Positions 7,463 through 16,214 of a stretch of 27,514 bases of DNA are shown one piece after another. Every line of letters starts with the position of its first letter. Position 1 is the stretch's first letter. A program made the position numbers and the translations under genes. The notes beneath the pieces were generated by a model. That model was not told the origin of the DNA. It saw only the letters and a program-made list of their open reading frames with translations, and ran no database searches. The DNA is from a virus. The stretch covers positions 1 through 27,514 of the IMG/VR virus record IMGVR_UViG_3300048583_000268; one strand, written 5' to 3'.

Positions 7463-8556
7463 AAGCAAAAGCTGTAATAGGCTTAGGATTTGGAGACGAA
7501 GGTAAGGGGTTAGTAACCTCTTACCTTTGTTCTACTTCTAAAAAGCCACTAGTTGTTCGTTTTAATGGAGGGCATCAAGCAGGCCATACTGTAACAGAAG
7601 ATTTTGTACATACTTTTTCTAATTTTGGATCAGGTAGTCTAGATGGGCATCCTACTTATTGGAGTAGATTTTGTACTGTAGAGCCAGAAGGATTACTAAG
7701 AGAATTTGCTATACTTGATAAAAAAGGAGTTACTCCTGTATTATATATAGATAAAGAGTGCCCAATAACTACTCCTTATGATATATTACACAATAGAGTA
7801 TTACACTCTTTTGATAAAATCAGTACTGTAGGAGTTGGTTTTGGAGCTACATTAGAAAGGGAAGAAAATTTCTTTAGTTTAAAAGCAAGAGATTTAATGT
7901 ACCCTACTGTATTAAAATTAAAACTAAAACTAATAGAAGAAAAGTACTATAAGTTAATGCCAAACGAGACTGTAAAAATAAGTAAATTTTTAAATGCTTG
8001 TAATGCAATTCTTAAAATAGGGTCTATCAAAATTGTAAATAATATAGATGAAATACCTGATATATATAGCTATAATTTAATATTTGAAGGCGCACAAGGT
8101 ACTTTATTAGATCAACATTATGGATTCTTTCCATATGTAACTAGATCAAATACTACTTCTAAGAATATATTTGAATTATTAGAAAAAGACTTTAATGATA
8201 TTTGGAGTTTTACTGATATATACTATGTTACTAGAAGTTATTTAACTAAACATAGTAATTTGAAATTAAGAATGAGTTCTAGTAATAAGTACAAATATGA
8301 AATGGAACATAATAGAAACAATAAGCATCAAGGATCATTTACTACTGGTGTATTGAAAAAAGACCTATTTGAATATGCAATAGAGTGTAATTTTCAAGAA
8401 ATTTATGGAAAGATAATTAATAAAAATCTAGTAATTACACATTGTGATGTGTTTAATCTTAGTAGAAAATTTTCAAGATACTTTGGAGAAATGGATTATG
8501 TATTTAAGTCTTATGGGCCTAATAAAAAAGATATAAAACAGGTGTATGTACCATGA
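7459..8556 (+). CDS. purA: Adenylosuccinate synthetase family enzyme (PurA/PurZ-like)
   Basis: The 365-residue enzyme belongs to the adenylosuccinate synthetase family, which couples GTP or ATP hydrolysis to joining aspartate to a purine nucleotide. Visible motifs: P-loop GFGDEGKG (10-17) with catalytic D13; GGHQAGHTV (37-45) with catalytic H43, where bacterial PurA usually has GGHNAGHT; and FEGAQGTLLD followed by PYVTRSNTT. A later YVTRSYLTKH and the N-x-x-N-x-x-QGSFTTG region resemble the shorter archaeal/phage branch more than E. coli PurA, and the length is below the usual 430. The phage enzyme PurZ (2-aminoadenylosuccinate synthetase) is a relative in which the P-loop Asp is replaced; here the Asp is kept. 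The enzyme may therefore act on IMP like PurA or be an intermediate PurZ0-like form. Confidence 0.85.
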   Translation: MKAKAVIGLGFGDEGKGLVTSYLCSTSKKPLVVRFNGGHQAGHTVTEDFVHTFSNFGSGSLDGHPTYWSRFCTVEPEGLLREFAILDKKGVTPVLYIDKECPITTPYDILHNRVLHSFDKISTVGVGFGATLEREENFFSLKARDLMYPTVLKLKLKLIEEKYYKLMPNETVKISKFLNACNAILKIGSIKIVNNIDEIPDIYSYNLIFEGAQGTLLDQHYGFFPYVTRSNTTSKNIFELLEKDFNDIWSFTDIYYVTRSYLTKHSNLKLRMSSSNKYKYEMEHNRNNKHQGSFTTGVLKKDLFEYAIECNFQEIYGKIINKNLVITHCDVFNLSRKFSRYFGEMDYVFKSYGPNKKDIKQVYVP

Positions 8557-8789
8557 AAAATCTAAAGATAATCATTGATGCAGAACCAACATCACTTCAA
8601 TTTATAAATGTTATAGAACTGATAAATAATTTTTCTAGTATACATGAAGATACTACAGTACATGAAATAAAAGACCCTGTTACTAATAAAATAGTATACA
8701 GGGTCTTATGTAGTAGACTTAAATCATCAATAGAACTTAATACTACAATATACAGATTTAAAGTAATACGATGTTATGCACTATCTTAA
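8553..8789 (+). CDS. Small hypothetical protein at the end of the + strand block
   Basis: The 78-residue protein starts in an ATGA overlap with the PurA/PurZ-like gene and ends inside the left arm of the shared terminator hairpin. It looks like a small alpha/beta fold: a beta strand (KIIIDAE), a helix, then paired strands around residues 40-75. No motif is recognised. The tight coupling suggests a small partner or regulator of the enzyme upstream, but this is inferred from position only. Confidence 0.55.
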   Translation: MKNLKIIIDAEPTSLQFINVIELINNFSSIHEDTTVHEIKDPVTNKIVYRVLCSRLKSSIELNTTIYRFKVIRCYALS

Positions 8790-8825
8790 AAGATTTGAGT
8801 TATACTTTTATAACTCAAATCTTTT
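8788..8825. terminator. Bidirectional terminator between converging gene blocks
   Basis: A 17-bp perfect inverted repeat (8788-8804 and 8809-8825) encloses a 4-base loop. Each arm begins or ends with an A or T run, so either transcript would show a stable stem followed by a U tract. The stop codons of both converging genes (TAA at 8787-8789 on +, and at 8808-8810 on -) fall in or at the hairpin. It is the only boundary between the two transcription blocks. Confidence 0.9.
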
Positions 8826-11800
8826 TAAATTTTTATAAGCTATATCTGGATTAACAGTAGTACCATTAAATCCCCACATTTTTAACCAGTATGCCCATAA
8901 TTTACTATCTCCTTTTTCCCATATACCACTACTTGTTTGATATTGTTCTGTAGGATCAAAAATTAACTGAGAGAAAAATTTCATTACTCTTTCTATCATA
9001 CTATATGTAACAGTAGGGCTTCTAAGTATACGAAGTTGATCTTCTATACTTCTGAAGAAAGCAAATTCAGATGAAAGTCTAAAAGTTAAATATAAAGGAT
9101 AATACATAAGACTTTCATCTTCTTCATCATCTACAATATTTTCTAAAAGCATTACTGCTACTCCTAATAGACTAGCAACTACTGCTTCATACAAAAATCT
9201 TCTAAGATTATTTACTTCTTCTGGTAATAGGTTATGTTCATTACGAATTGCAAAATTTAAAAGATCTCTTGTTTCTTTTATTAACAATCTAAGAAAAGTA
9301 ATGTAATACCCTTCTGTAACATTGCCTAATGAGTGGTCTATACCCCTTCTTTTATATCGCTTTTTAATTCCAGGTACTATAAACTTACGAAACATTGTAA
9401 TTAATCTCCCTGCACTATGTCTTTGTATTTGAGGTTGATTTAGTTTATCATATACTCCATGAAGTCTCCTATTCATTGTATCTAACTTCTCTTTCATCTC
9501 GAAATGAACTTTTCCAGAATTAGGTAACTTAATTCCTTTTTTAAGTTGTATTATTCCTGCTCCATCTAACTCATAAGCATCATATAAACTTAATTCATTT
9601 CCTTCTGCGTCAATTATTTTAGTATCTTTCATTAAAGCTATCATAGCTCTTACATAAGTATGATGATCTCCTTTTTTCATCATATAATACAAAGTACTAG
9701 TTCTCATCATTCTTTTAGCAGCACTTGCAGATATATCTCTTCCATAATGATCTTCAAAATTTCCTTGAATCGCATCATAAATATCTATCATTTGATTTAT
9801 TAAACTTAATCCTACTGGATTAGTCATATCTTTAATAAAATCAACTTCTCTAGCTGCATATTCCAAATCCGCATCTTTCCAACTTTTCATGTTTAAGTAC
9901 TCTCCTGCTACTGCTTCCATTAAAACCATAGTTTCCTGTTGCATTATATTAGCTAATGCTGTTAATGGAGATGCTGCTATACTAGTTAATGACGTAATAT
10001 TCATAAAGAAATTAGCTAACTTACCTCCGTTAACCGCAGCATTTATAAAGGGTATATTAAATTTTTCTTGTTTTTGTCTTATGCCGTATATATTCATATC
10101 TATATATGCTTGTAACATTTGCAGAGTTATGTTACTATCATTAGAAGTATATTTTTCTAAGTTTAATCCTAATTTTTCTGCACTTTTTCTTATTACCTTC
10201 TCACCAGATGCTGTTCTTCTTTCTGATATAGAAGACATAGTTTTAGTTAAATAATTAGCAAGTGGTTTAACTGATGAATTTACTTTATATTCTTTTGCAG
10301 ATTTAAGATATATCGCAGCAGATGCCATTAAATCTCTAGAATAATCTGAAATTTCCATTTTATCTTGATATTTCATAGGTACTATTTTTGAAGTACCATA
10401 AGCATCACTCCCATATAAATTGACATCTTCTTCTATTATACCACCAAATGAGCTTCTTGCAGAGTATTTTATATAATCCATAACTCCATTTTGAGAAATT
10501 CTATCTGTAGTATCTTTATGTACCCCAGGTAAATCTAGTATAGACCTATAGCCTCTATTTTTTGGGTACAAACTATGGGCATAAACATATGTATATGCTA
10601 TAAAATCATAATATTTCTTTTTAATAGGGTCTTTTTGTATACTTTCATACCTTTCATTTGTATAAAGAGTCTTTTTCGGAATCCTAAACTGATAACCTAC
10701 ATAAACTTTAGTACCTCCATCTATTTTAATATTCTCTTCTAACCAACGATTCATAGCTTCTCTATATCTTTGGCTTGTTTTGGTACCGTATTCTTTAAAA
10801 AACACATCTTCTTGTTCTTTAATTATAGTTTCAATTCCTTTAATTAAAGTTATTTTTTCTCCAGTTATAGGATTTTCAATATATACATCTTCTTCTCCTA
10901 CTTCGTCTGTGTTTTGTAAATACCAATTTCTTTTTGCTCTATTTTGAGCACTTGTATCTTCTAATTCTAGTTCTATTCTATCATAGGCTTCTTTTCTTTC
11001 TTCATCAAATTTTATTAAATCAAACTGTCCTACTAAAGATAATTTTCCATCTCTTTCTTCTATAAATTCATTATTTAAATTAGCAGAATTTACTGTAATT
11101 TTTCCATTAAATTCTTCAACTATTTTAGAAGCAGATATACCCCATTCTTGTACCTCTTGTCTTACTTCCATTAATTTGCGCTCATACAACTTGGTAAAAT
11201 TAGCAAGTAATGGGTTTGGCATATCTTTAGCAGAAGTTAACCATCCATCTGCTAAATCTATACCAGTATATCCATTGTCTAATAACTTCATTATACTATC
11301 TTCATCTCCTAAAAAAGAAGTTATTCTTTCAACAGCTTGATCGTATTTTTCTTTTATTTTATTAAGTGCTTCTATTTTTTCTACAGAGATTTTATTTTTA
11401 GATAAATTATCAGTAGCTAAACTTGCTTTAATTTCATACTTTCTAGTAATTTTAATAGACTCCGACTCATACTGTGCGTATAATTTATCTAAATGAGGTT
11501 GTACATTAGTCTTTAATTTACTATGCATCATTTTACCTAATAAAGATGCTACTTTAGGCTTTACTAAAGATGTTATTTTATTTTCTATTTGATCAAATCT
11601 AGTTATTATTTGCTCCATCTTCTTAAAACTAGAAGATACCTCAACATTATTATTAGAATTTTTTAATACTTTAGTATAGAATTTTTTTAATTCCTCTATA
11701 GTAGGTCTAAAAAGATCAATATGTTCTGTAATAGCTTCTAAACTATATAAAGCATCTAGGTCATCTTCAAATTCTCCATTTTCTATGGTCTTAATAATTC

Positions 11801-14519
11801 TATTAGCTTCTATTACTATAGAAGGGTCTCTTTCTATACCTTCTTTATCTGTATAGAAAACAAACATAGAGTGTATTTCATTTACAAATGCCTCTAATGC
11901 TTTACCTGCTTTTATTCCACGTATACTATTTTGAAGTTTTTCAAGTTTATTTTTTCTTACTTCAGAAAACATACCCCCCTCTCTATTTAAATTATCTATC
12001 TCTACCTGTAATAACAAAAGTACCTTCTCATGTAAGGTCTGAGCTTGTATAGTCTCATTTCCAATTGTTATTTTCTCCCCTTTAAATTTTGTATCAATAG
12101 AATATTTTCTAGCTAATGGTAAATTTATATCTAAATTATCTACAGTGTTTTCAAATATTATTTTAGTAACAGTATTATTATCTATTTCACTTAAATGCGC
12201 TGCTATAACTTTAATCTCTTCTACTGCTATTCCTTTAGAAGCTAATAGACCAGTATGAATAGATAATTGCCCTTCATGTTTTTGCTTCAAACTGGCTTTT
12301 CCTGGTTTAAAAGAATCTGAATAACTCTTTTCTTTTTTCTCTCCGTTTTTATTAGTATAAAAATAACTACCCTTTACATTTCTTTTAGAGCTTTTAACAT
12401 CTAAAACTATTACTTTTCCTTTATCTGTTATTTCTATTATATCTATAGCAGATGCTACCCCTTCTTGTTCATTAAATGGAACTAATTGAGTTAAAAATAC
12501 ACTTTTTCTTCTACTAGTTTTATACATATTAAAAGCGTTTCCTAATTCAAATAATTGAATTTCATTAATAGTACCTTCTTTAGATAATGTAAGAGCTTCT
12601 TTAGTAGCATCTAATACAGATACTCCCTGAAATATTAATTCCGCTAGTTTATCTATTATATTTCCCCAATTAGTACTTAAATTTCTAATATCAGATTCTC
12701 CTTCATAAGAATAAAAAGGCATTTCATTCATTACTTCTGTACCTCGACGTAATTTAACGTCTGATTCAGTAGATTCATACCTATTAGTTACTGGATTTAC
12801 CCTATAATTATATTTTAATATATTCTCATTTATAGTATCTAATACTCCTTTTTGTACTTCATTAGCTGAATTATAAGCATTTGAGAATGAAGTATTAACA
12901 TCTCTTTGAAAGTCTCTATTTCCAGAAGCATATTTACTTAAATCAATTGTTTTTTCAGCTACTAATATATTAGCTAAATCTCCTATTGTTGCAACTGATG
13001 AAAGATCAATAGTATCTCTAGTTCTAAATATATCTGATATAAATTGCGAGATAAAATCGAAGAATCTTTGAATAAGAGACTTCTGTTCTTCGGAAATCTT
13101 AATATCTTTATCTTGAAATTTAGCATAAGAATCTATTCCTATTAAAGTAACTAATGCTTCTTCTAATTGTCTTTCTGTGCTATAATCAGAGTATACACTT
13201 TTTGTAATTTCTATTATTTTAGATGATGTTTGTTTTAATTCTCTTATTAAGGAATTATATAATTTAATATCTTGTTCTTTTAAGGCTCTTACTAATATGT
13301 GAGCTACCTCATGAAATGGTGTATCTCCTTTAGCTTTATTAGGGTTAATTCTAATAACTCCATTTTCATCCACCGTACCTAATACAGATATAGACTCATC
13401 AAATCTAATATCTAAATTAAATTGACGACGTAATTTCTCTATAGTACTTACTAATACATCTTTAGAAACTTGATCTACTTTATCTTGTGGTATGTTTCTT
13501 TGTAATTCTATATTCTGTAAATCTCTTACATTATCTACCTCTACTTCATTCCAAGTATTACCATACTCATCAGTAATTACTTTAGAGCTTAATCCTTGTT
13601 TTTTAAGTATATTAGTTACAGTATTTTCATAGAAATTATAAATAGGTTTTAAAGCACCAAACCCTTCTGTTTCTACTCTTTTAAGTTCTTGTTTAAGTTG
13701 ATTTACCTCAGTATAAATATTTTCTTTATCTTCTTTATAGTTTTGTTCAGTATAAATATATTCTCCTAAACCAGTTTTACGTTTACTACCAATCTTATTT
13801 TGATTATCAATTTCTTGTTTTTCAAGTTCTTTAATCCTATCTTCTTTCTGTTTTTTAAACTCTTCTAAAGTAGTATGACCTTCAATTTTACTGGCTGTAT
13901 TGCCACTCGGAAAAAGTATTTTTTCATAACCTTTCTTAGAACTATCTTGTATAATAGATTTAACAAAGAATGTTACCCAATTATTATCTTTGTTTAAGAG
14001 TTGAAGAAATTGGTTTTTACTTTTTAAGTTCTCATTTTCTTTTTCTATTTCTTCATTAATTTTTTTTACCCTTAATATTTCTTCTCTTTCTAAATTAGGT
14101 TGATTAGCAATTTCTTTTTTTAATTTGTTTTTATATTCTTCTATTAACTCTTTTTGAATATTATCTTTTAAAATCCAAAATTTTACACCATGTTGATTTT
14201 GAGATTCTCCTTTTACATAAGGTTTAACTTTTTCATTATATTCTTCTTTTTGCCAAATAACAAGTTGATTTTTGTGTTGAAAAACACTTTCATTTTGAGA
14301 TAGTATACCATAAAAATTTGTAGTAGAGCTAAAAAAATCTGGTATATTTCCACTTTCTAATTCTTCTAGTTGTTTTTTTACAGTATTTAATCTACCTACA
14401 GGTTTTACTTTTTCAAATTTTCTACCTGTTAAAGTTTGTACTTGAGGAGTTACAACTTTCTCAATAAACTCTTCTTTAGAGTTATAAGTTATTCCTTTAT
14501 ATATATGTTTACACGCCAT
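8808..14519 (-). CDS. Giant multidomain virion-type protein with zincin and PD-(D/E)XK nuclease
   Basis: This 1903-residue protein is probably an ejected cargo protein made with the virion RNA polymerase. Domains in order: charged helical N-terminus (1-168); the C-terminal half of an EVQSD-type domain (about 169-330, with LLNKDNNWVTFF and LFPSGNTASKIEGH); a zincin-like metallopeptidase motif HEVAH (403-407) with a later EEAL glutamate (453-454); a PD-(D/E)XK nuclease (about 595-775) with D693, D707-V-K709 and Q751; long helices (about 800-1300); and hydrophobic stretches near 1490-1530 and 1770-1795. The last could let it sit in a membrane, as ejected core proteins of other phages do. It starts 3 bases from the homing endonuclease stop and ends in the shared terminator. 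Exact function is inferred from domains and position. Confidence 0.85.
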   Translation of the reverse strand: MACKHIYKGITYNSKEEFIEKVVTPQVQTLTGRKFEKVKPVGRLNTVKKQLEELESGNIPDFFSSTTNFYGILSQNESVFQHKNQLVIWQKEEYNEKVKPYVKGESQNQHGVKFWILKDNIQKELIEEYKNKLKKEIANQPNLEREEILRVKKINEEIEKENENLKSKNQFLQLLNKDNNWVTFFVKSIIQDSSKKGYEKILFPSGNTASKIEGHTTLEEFKKQKEDRIKELEKQEIDNQNKIGSKRKTGLGEYIYTEQNYKEDKENIYTEVNQLKQELKRVETEGFGALKPIYNFYENTVTNILKKQGLSSKVITDEYGNTWNEVEVDNVRDLQNIELQRNIPQDKVDQVSKDVLVSTIEKLRRQFNLDIRFDESISVLGTVDENGVIRINPNKAKGDTPFHEVAHILVRALKEQDIKLYNSLIRELKQTSSKIIEITKSVYSDYSTERQLEEALVTLIGIDSYAKFQDKDIKISEEQKSLIQRFFDFISQFISDIFRTRDTIDLSSVATIGDLANILVAEKTIDLSKYASGNRDFQRDVNTSFSNAYNSANEVQKGVLDTINENILKYNYRVNPVTNRYESTESDVKLRRGTEVMNEMPFYSYEGESDIRNLSTNWGNIIDKLAELIFQGVSVLDATKEALTLSKEGTINEIQLFELGNAFNMYKTSRRKSVFLTQLVPFNEQEGVASAIDIIEITDKGKVIVLDVKSSKRNVKGSYFYTNKNGEKKEKSYSDSFKPGKASLKQKHEGQLSIHTGLLASKGIAVEEIKVIAAHLSEIDNNTVTKIIFENTVDNLDINLPLARKYSIDTKFKGEKITIGNETIQAQTLHEKVLLLLQVEIDNLNREGGMFSEVRKNKLEKLQNSIRGIKAGKALEAFVNEIHSMFVFYTDKEGIERDPSIVIEANRIIKTIENGEFEDDLDALYSLEAITEHIDLFRPTIEELKKFYTKVLKNSNNNVEVSSSFKKMEQIITRFDQIENKITSLVKPKVASLLGKMMHSKLKTNVQPHLDKLYAQYESESIKITRKYEIKASLATDNLSKNKISVEKIEALNKIKEKYDQAVERITSFLGDEDSIMKLLDNGYTGIDLADGWLTSAKDMPNPLLANFTKLYERKLMEVRQEVQEWGISASKIVEEFNGKITVNSANLNNEFIEERDGKLSLVGQFDLIKFDEERKEAYDRIELELEDTSAQNRAKRNWYLQNTDEVGEEDVYIENPITGEKITLIKGIETIIKEQEDVFFKEYGTKTSQRYREAMNRWLEENIKIDGGTKVYVGYQFRIPKKTLYTNERYESIQKDPIKKKYYDFIAYTYVYAHSLYPKNRGYRSILDLPGVHKDTTDRISQNGVMDYIKYSARSSFGGIIEEDVNLYGSDAYGTSKIVPMKYQDKMEISDYSRDLMASAAIYLKSAKEYKVNSSVKPLANYLTKTMSSISERRTASGEKVIRKSAEKLGLNLEKYTSNDSNITLQMLQAYIDMNIYGIRQKQEKFNIPFINAAVNGGKLANFFMNITSLTSIAASPLTALANIMQQETMVLMEAVAGEYLNMKSWKDADLEYAAREVDFIKDMTNPVGLSLINQMIDIYDAIQGNFEDHYGRDISASAAKRMMRTSTLYYMMKKGDHHTYVRAMIALMKDTKIIDAEGNELSLYDAYELDGAGIIQLKKGIKLPNSGKVHFEMKEKLDTMNRRLHGVYDKLNQPQIQRHSAGRLITMFRKFIVPGIKKRYKRRGIDHSLGNVTEGYYITFLRLLIKETRDLLNFAIRNEHNLLPEEVNNLRRFLYEAVVASLLGVAVMLLENIVDDEEDESLMYYPLYLTFRLSSEFAFFRSIEDQLRILRSPTVTYSMIERVMKFFSQLIFDPTEQYQTSSGIWEKGDSKLWAYWLKMWGFNGTTVNPDIAYKNLKRFEL
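12195..12737 (-). other. PD-(D/E)XK nuclease domain inside the 1903-residue protein
   Basis: Residues about 595-775 of the protein show the RecB/Cas4-like order: a helix with WGNIIDKLAELI (compare the G-x-x-x-H/D-x-x-x-E motif), then AIDIIEI with D693, then a strand and IVLDVKSSK with D707 and K709, then HEGQLSIHTGLL with Q751. This is the usual D, D-x-K, Q set of active nucleases. The boundaries are approximate. Confidence 0.75.
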
Positions 14520-14521
14520 AA

Positions 14522-15115
14522 TTAATCTATTGTTAGATTAGTCCAACATCTTTCTTTTTTAATATTAGAAATTTGTGATGGTTTTACATTAAATTGTAAA
14601 GCTAAATCTTTACCTTTTCTGCCTTCTTTTAAAAGAGTTTTAATTTCTCTTACTTGTTCAGCAGTTAGTTTACTATTAAGCTGTCCTTCTGCTATTTTTC
14701 TAATCCTTGTTTCAGACATTTTCTTTTTGCTTTCATCTGTATATTTAAAATCCTTTCTACTATCTGAAATTAATTTTTTAGTTTCATCTTTTCTTTTTCT
14801 TTCAATATGATAATCTGTTCCTGCAATTTTAAGAATATTAAATTCAGAATTATGATTATCTATATACCATTGTTCTTTTTTTATAAGTTCAATAGCATCT
14901 TCTACTTTTTCTAATATTTCTATATACAAACTATCTACTCCATATTTGTTTACAAAATTTTGTAAGATAGTATTTACATGAATACCTTTTCTTAATTTCC
15001 AATCATGTGCATATTTTCTATTATTAAAATGATATGCTGAACCAATATAACATTTTTCATTTATATTATTCTTAATTACATATATACAACTTCCTTTATA
15101 ATCTGGTGCTTTCAT
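14522..15115 (-). CDS. GIY-YIG homing endonuclease, apparently free-standing
   Basis: From ATG 15115 the protein has 197 residues; an in-frame TTG at 15130 would add five. The N-terminal GIY-YIG nuclease has CIYVIK followed by KCYIGSA (about 10-26), a basic R-x-x-x-H segment (NNRKYAHDW) and the catalytic glutamate in KKEQWYI (about 79-85). Two NUMOD3-like DNA-binding repeats follow (DETKKLISDSRK and DESKKKMSETR), then a helix-turn-helix (about 150-190, LTAEQVREIKTLL to SQISNIK) of the kind found in homing endonucleases. Such enzymes cut a specific DNA site to spread their own gene. It lies between two genes that seem to hold the two halves of one domain, and it is in frame with the upstream 345-residue gene. 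An intron location was considered, but no clear intron core was recognised. Confidence 0.88.
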   Translation of the reverse strand: MKAPDYKGSCIYVIKNNINEKCYIGSAYHFNNRKYAHDWKLRKGIHVNTILQNFVNKYGVDSLYIEILEKVEDAIELIKKEQWYIDNHNSEFNILKIAGTDYHIERKRKDETKKLISDSRKDFKYTDESKKKMSETRIRKIAEGQLNSKLTAEQVREIKTLLKEGRKGKDLALQFNVKPSQISNIKKERCWTNLTID

Positions 15116-15166
15116 AATACAAAGATACAAAATACATTCTGATTTACCAAATAAATTTCAATATAT

Positions 15167-16204
15167 TCACCCACAATCTACAATTAATTCACCTGATTTT
15201 TTCATTTCAGCGTATATATCTTCTGCACTTTTAATATCTCTTGATTTTTGGAAAATATCAGATTGTACTTCTAGTATTCTACGAGCTTTGTTATTACTTT
15301 TAATGTAAGAATAACCACCTGAAACAAGAATATTACCATTTTCATCTTTAACTTCTTCTTCTTTGTTATAAATACGGTCTGCTTTATCATCACTTCTAAA
15401 CCAACCTATACCTTTATCAGTAGCAAATTGAGCATGACCTTTAATACTAGGAGTAATAGCAGGTGTAGCTATTTCATTTTCTGTGTAGTTAGTACCTCCT
15501 GGAACTGTTAGATTAGAATAGTATTCAGAATTTTTTTCAATATATTTTATATAATCTTCTTTACTAATTTCTACTTTACCATCATAAGGAGTATTTTTAT
15601 AAAATTTATCCCCTTCTTTAGTATAAATAAAATCATCTCCTTTATTTGGATTTTTAGCAGTATTAATCTCAACAATATAACTATAATTAGCTAGTAATTC
15701 TATAATTATATCTCCTTTAGACATACCATCTTTAGCAATATTTTTAAAAAATTCTAATTGCTGATTGTTTACTCCTTGTTTTCTAAGATCATTTAACCAA
15801 CCTTCTAGTTTAGAAGACTCAAATTTACCTCTATTAATTTTATTTAAACCATTTATGAGTTTAAACTGATAATTAACTCTCTGTTCATCAGCTACTGCTT
15901 TTTTAATTATAAAAGTATGTACTGTTCTACCTCTACTATCTTTAGTAGATGTAATAGGAGTTACAGCATTTTCTCCGTATTCTTTTACAGCCACATTTCT
16001 AGCAGCTTGTGCAGACTCTTCATAATAATTATTAACTCTTTCTACTTCTATCCTAGATTGTTCTGTTGTAGCAGCATATAATTCTTCTAAAGTGGGTATA
16101 TAATCATCAGAAAAATTATCTAATATAACAGAAAGTTTAGTCTCTCCATATTTATCAGAAAATTCTTTAAATTGTGGTATTGATAAGTTAATACACTTTT
16201 TCAT
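15167..16204 (-). CDS. Virion-cargo-type protein with truncated EVQSD domain
   Basis: The 345-residue protein starts 10 bases after the giant polymerase stop. Its first 220 residues are helical and charged without a known motif. Residues about 232-323 (TVPGGTNYTENEIATP, PSIKGHAQFATDKGIGWFR and RRILEVQSDIFQKSRD) match, from memory, the N-terminal half of an EVQSD/EIQSD-type domain of phage polyvalent proteins. The conserved second half is missing here and appears instead near residue 169 of the 1903-residue protein. The last 22 residues after SRD do not continue the domain, and the gene ends at TGA just before the homing endonuclease. It could be the first exon of an intron-split gene, a separate subunit, or a gene broken by insertion. 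Polymerase neighbourhood suggests a virion protein. Confidence 0.75.
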   Translation of the reverse strand: MKKCINLSIPQFKEFSDKYGETKLSVILDNFSDDYIPTLEELYAATTEQSRIEVERVNNYYEESAQAARNVAVKEYGENAVTPITSTKDSRGRTVHTFIIKKAVADEQRVNYQFKLINGLNKINRGKFESSKLEGWLNDLRKQGVNNQQLEFFKNIAKDGMSKGDIIIELLANYSYIVEINTAKNPNKGDDFIYTKEGDKFYKNTPYDGKVEISKEDYIKYIEKNSEYYSNLTVPGGTNYTENEIATPAITPSIKGHAQFATDKGIGWFRSDDKADRIYNKEEEVKDENGNILVSGGYSYIKSNNKARRILEVQSDIFQKSRDIKSAEDIYAEMKKSGELIVDCG

Positions 16205-16214
16205 AATAATTTAA

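Noticed and set aside
9889-10254. Open frame on the + strand, 121 codons, and similar ones at 17131-17430 and 18460-18828
   Set aside because: All are antisense within the giant - strand genes, lack recognisable motifs and have Ser/Leu/Ile-rich shadow composition.
14500-15200. Group I intron holding the homing endonuclease
   Set aside because: I could not recognise conserved core pairings, and the next gene starts 3 bases after the endonuclease with a plausible N-terminus. It remains only an alternative for the split domain.
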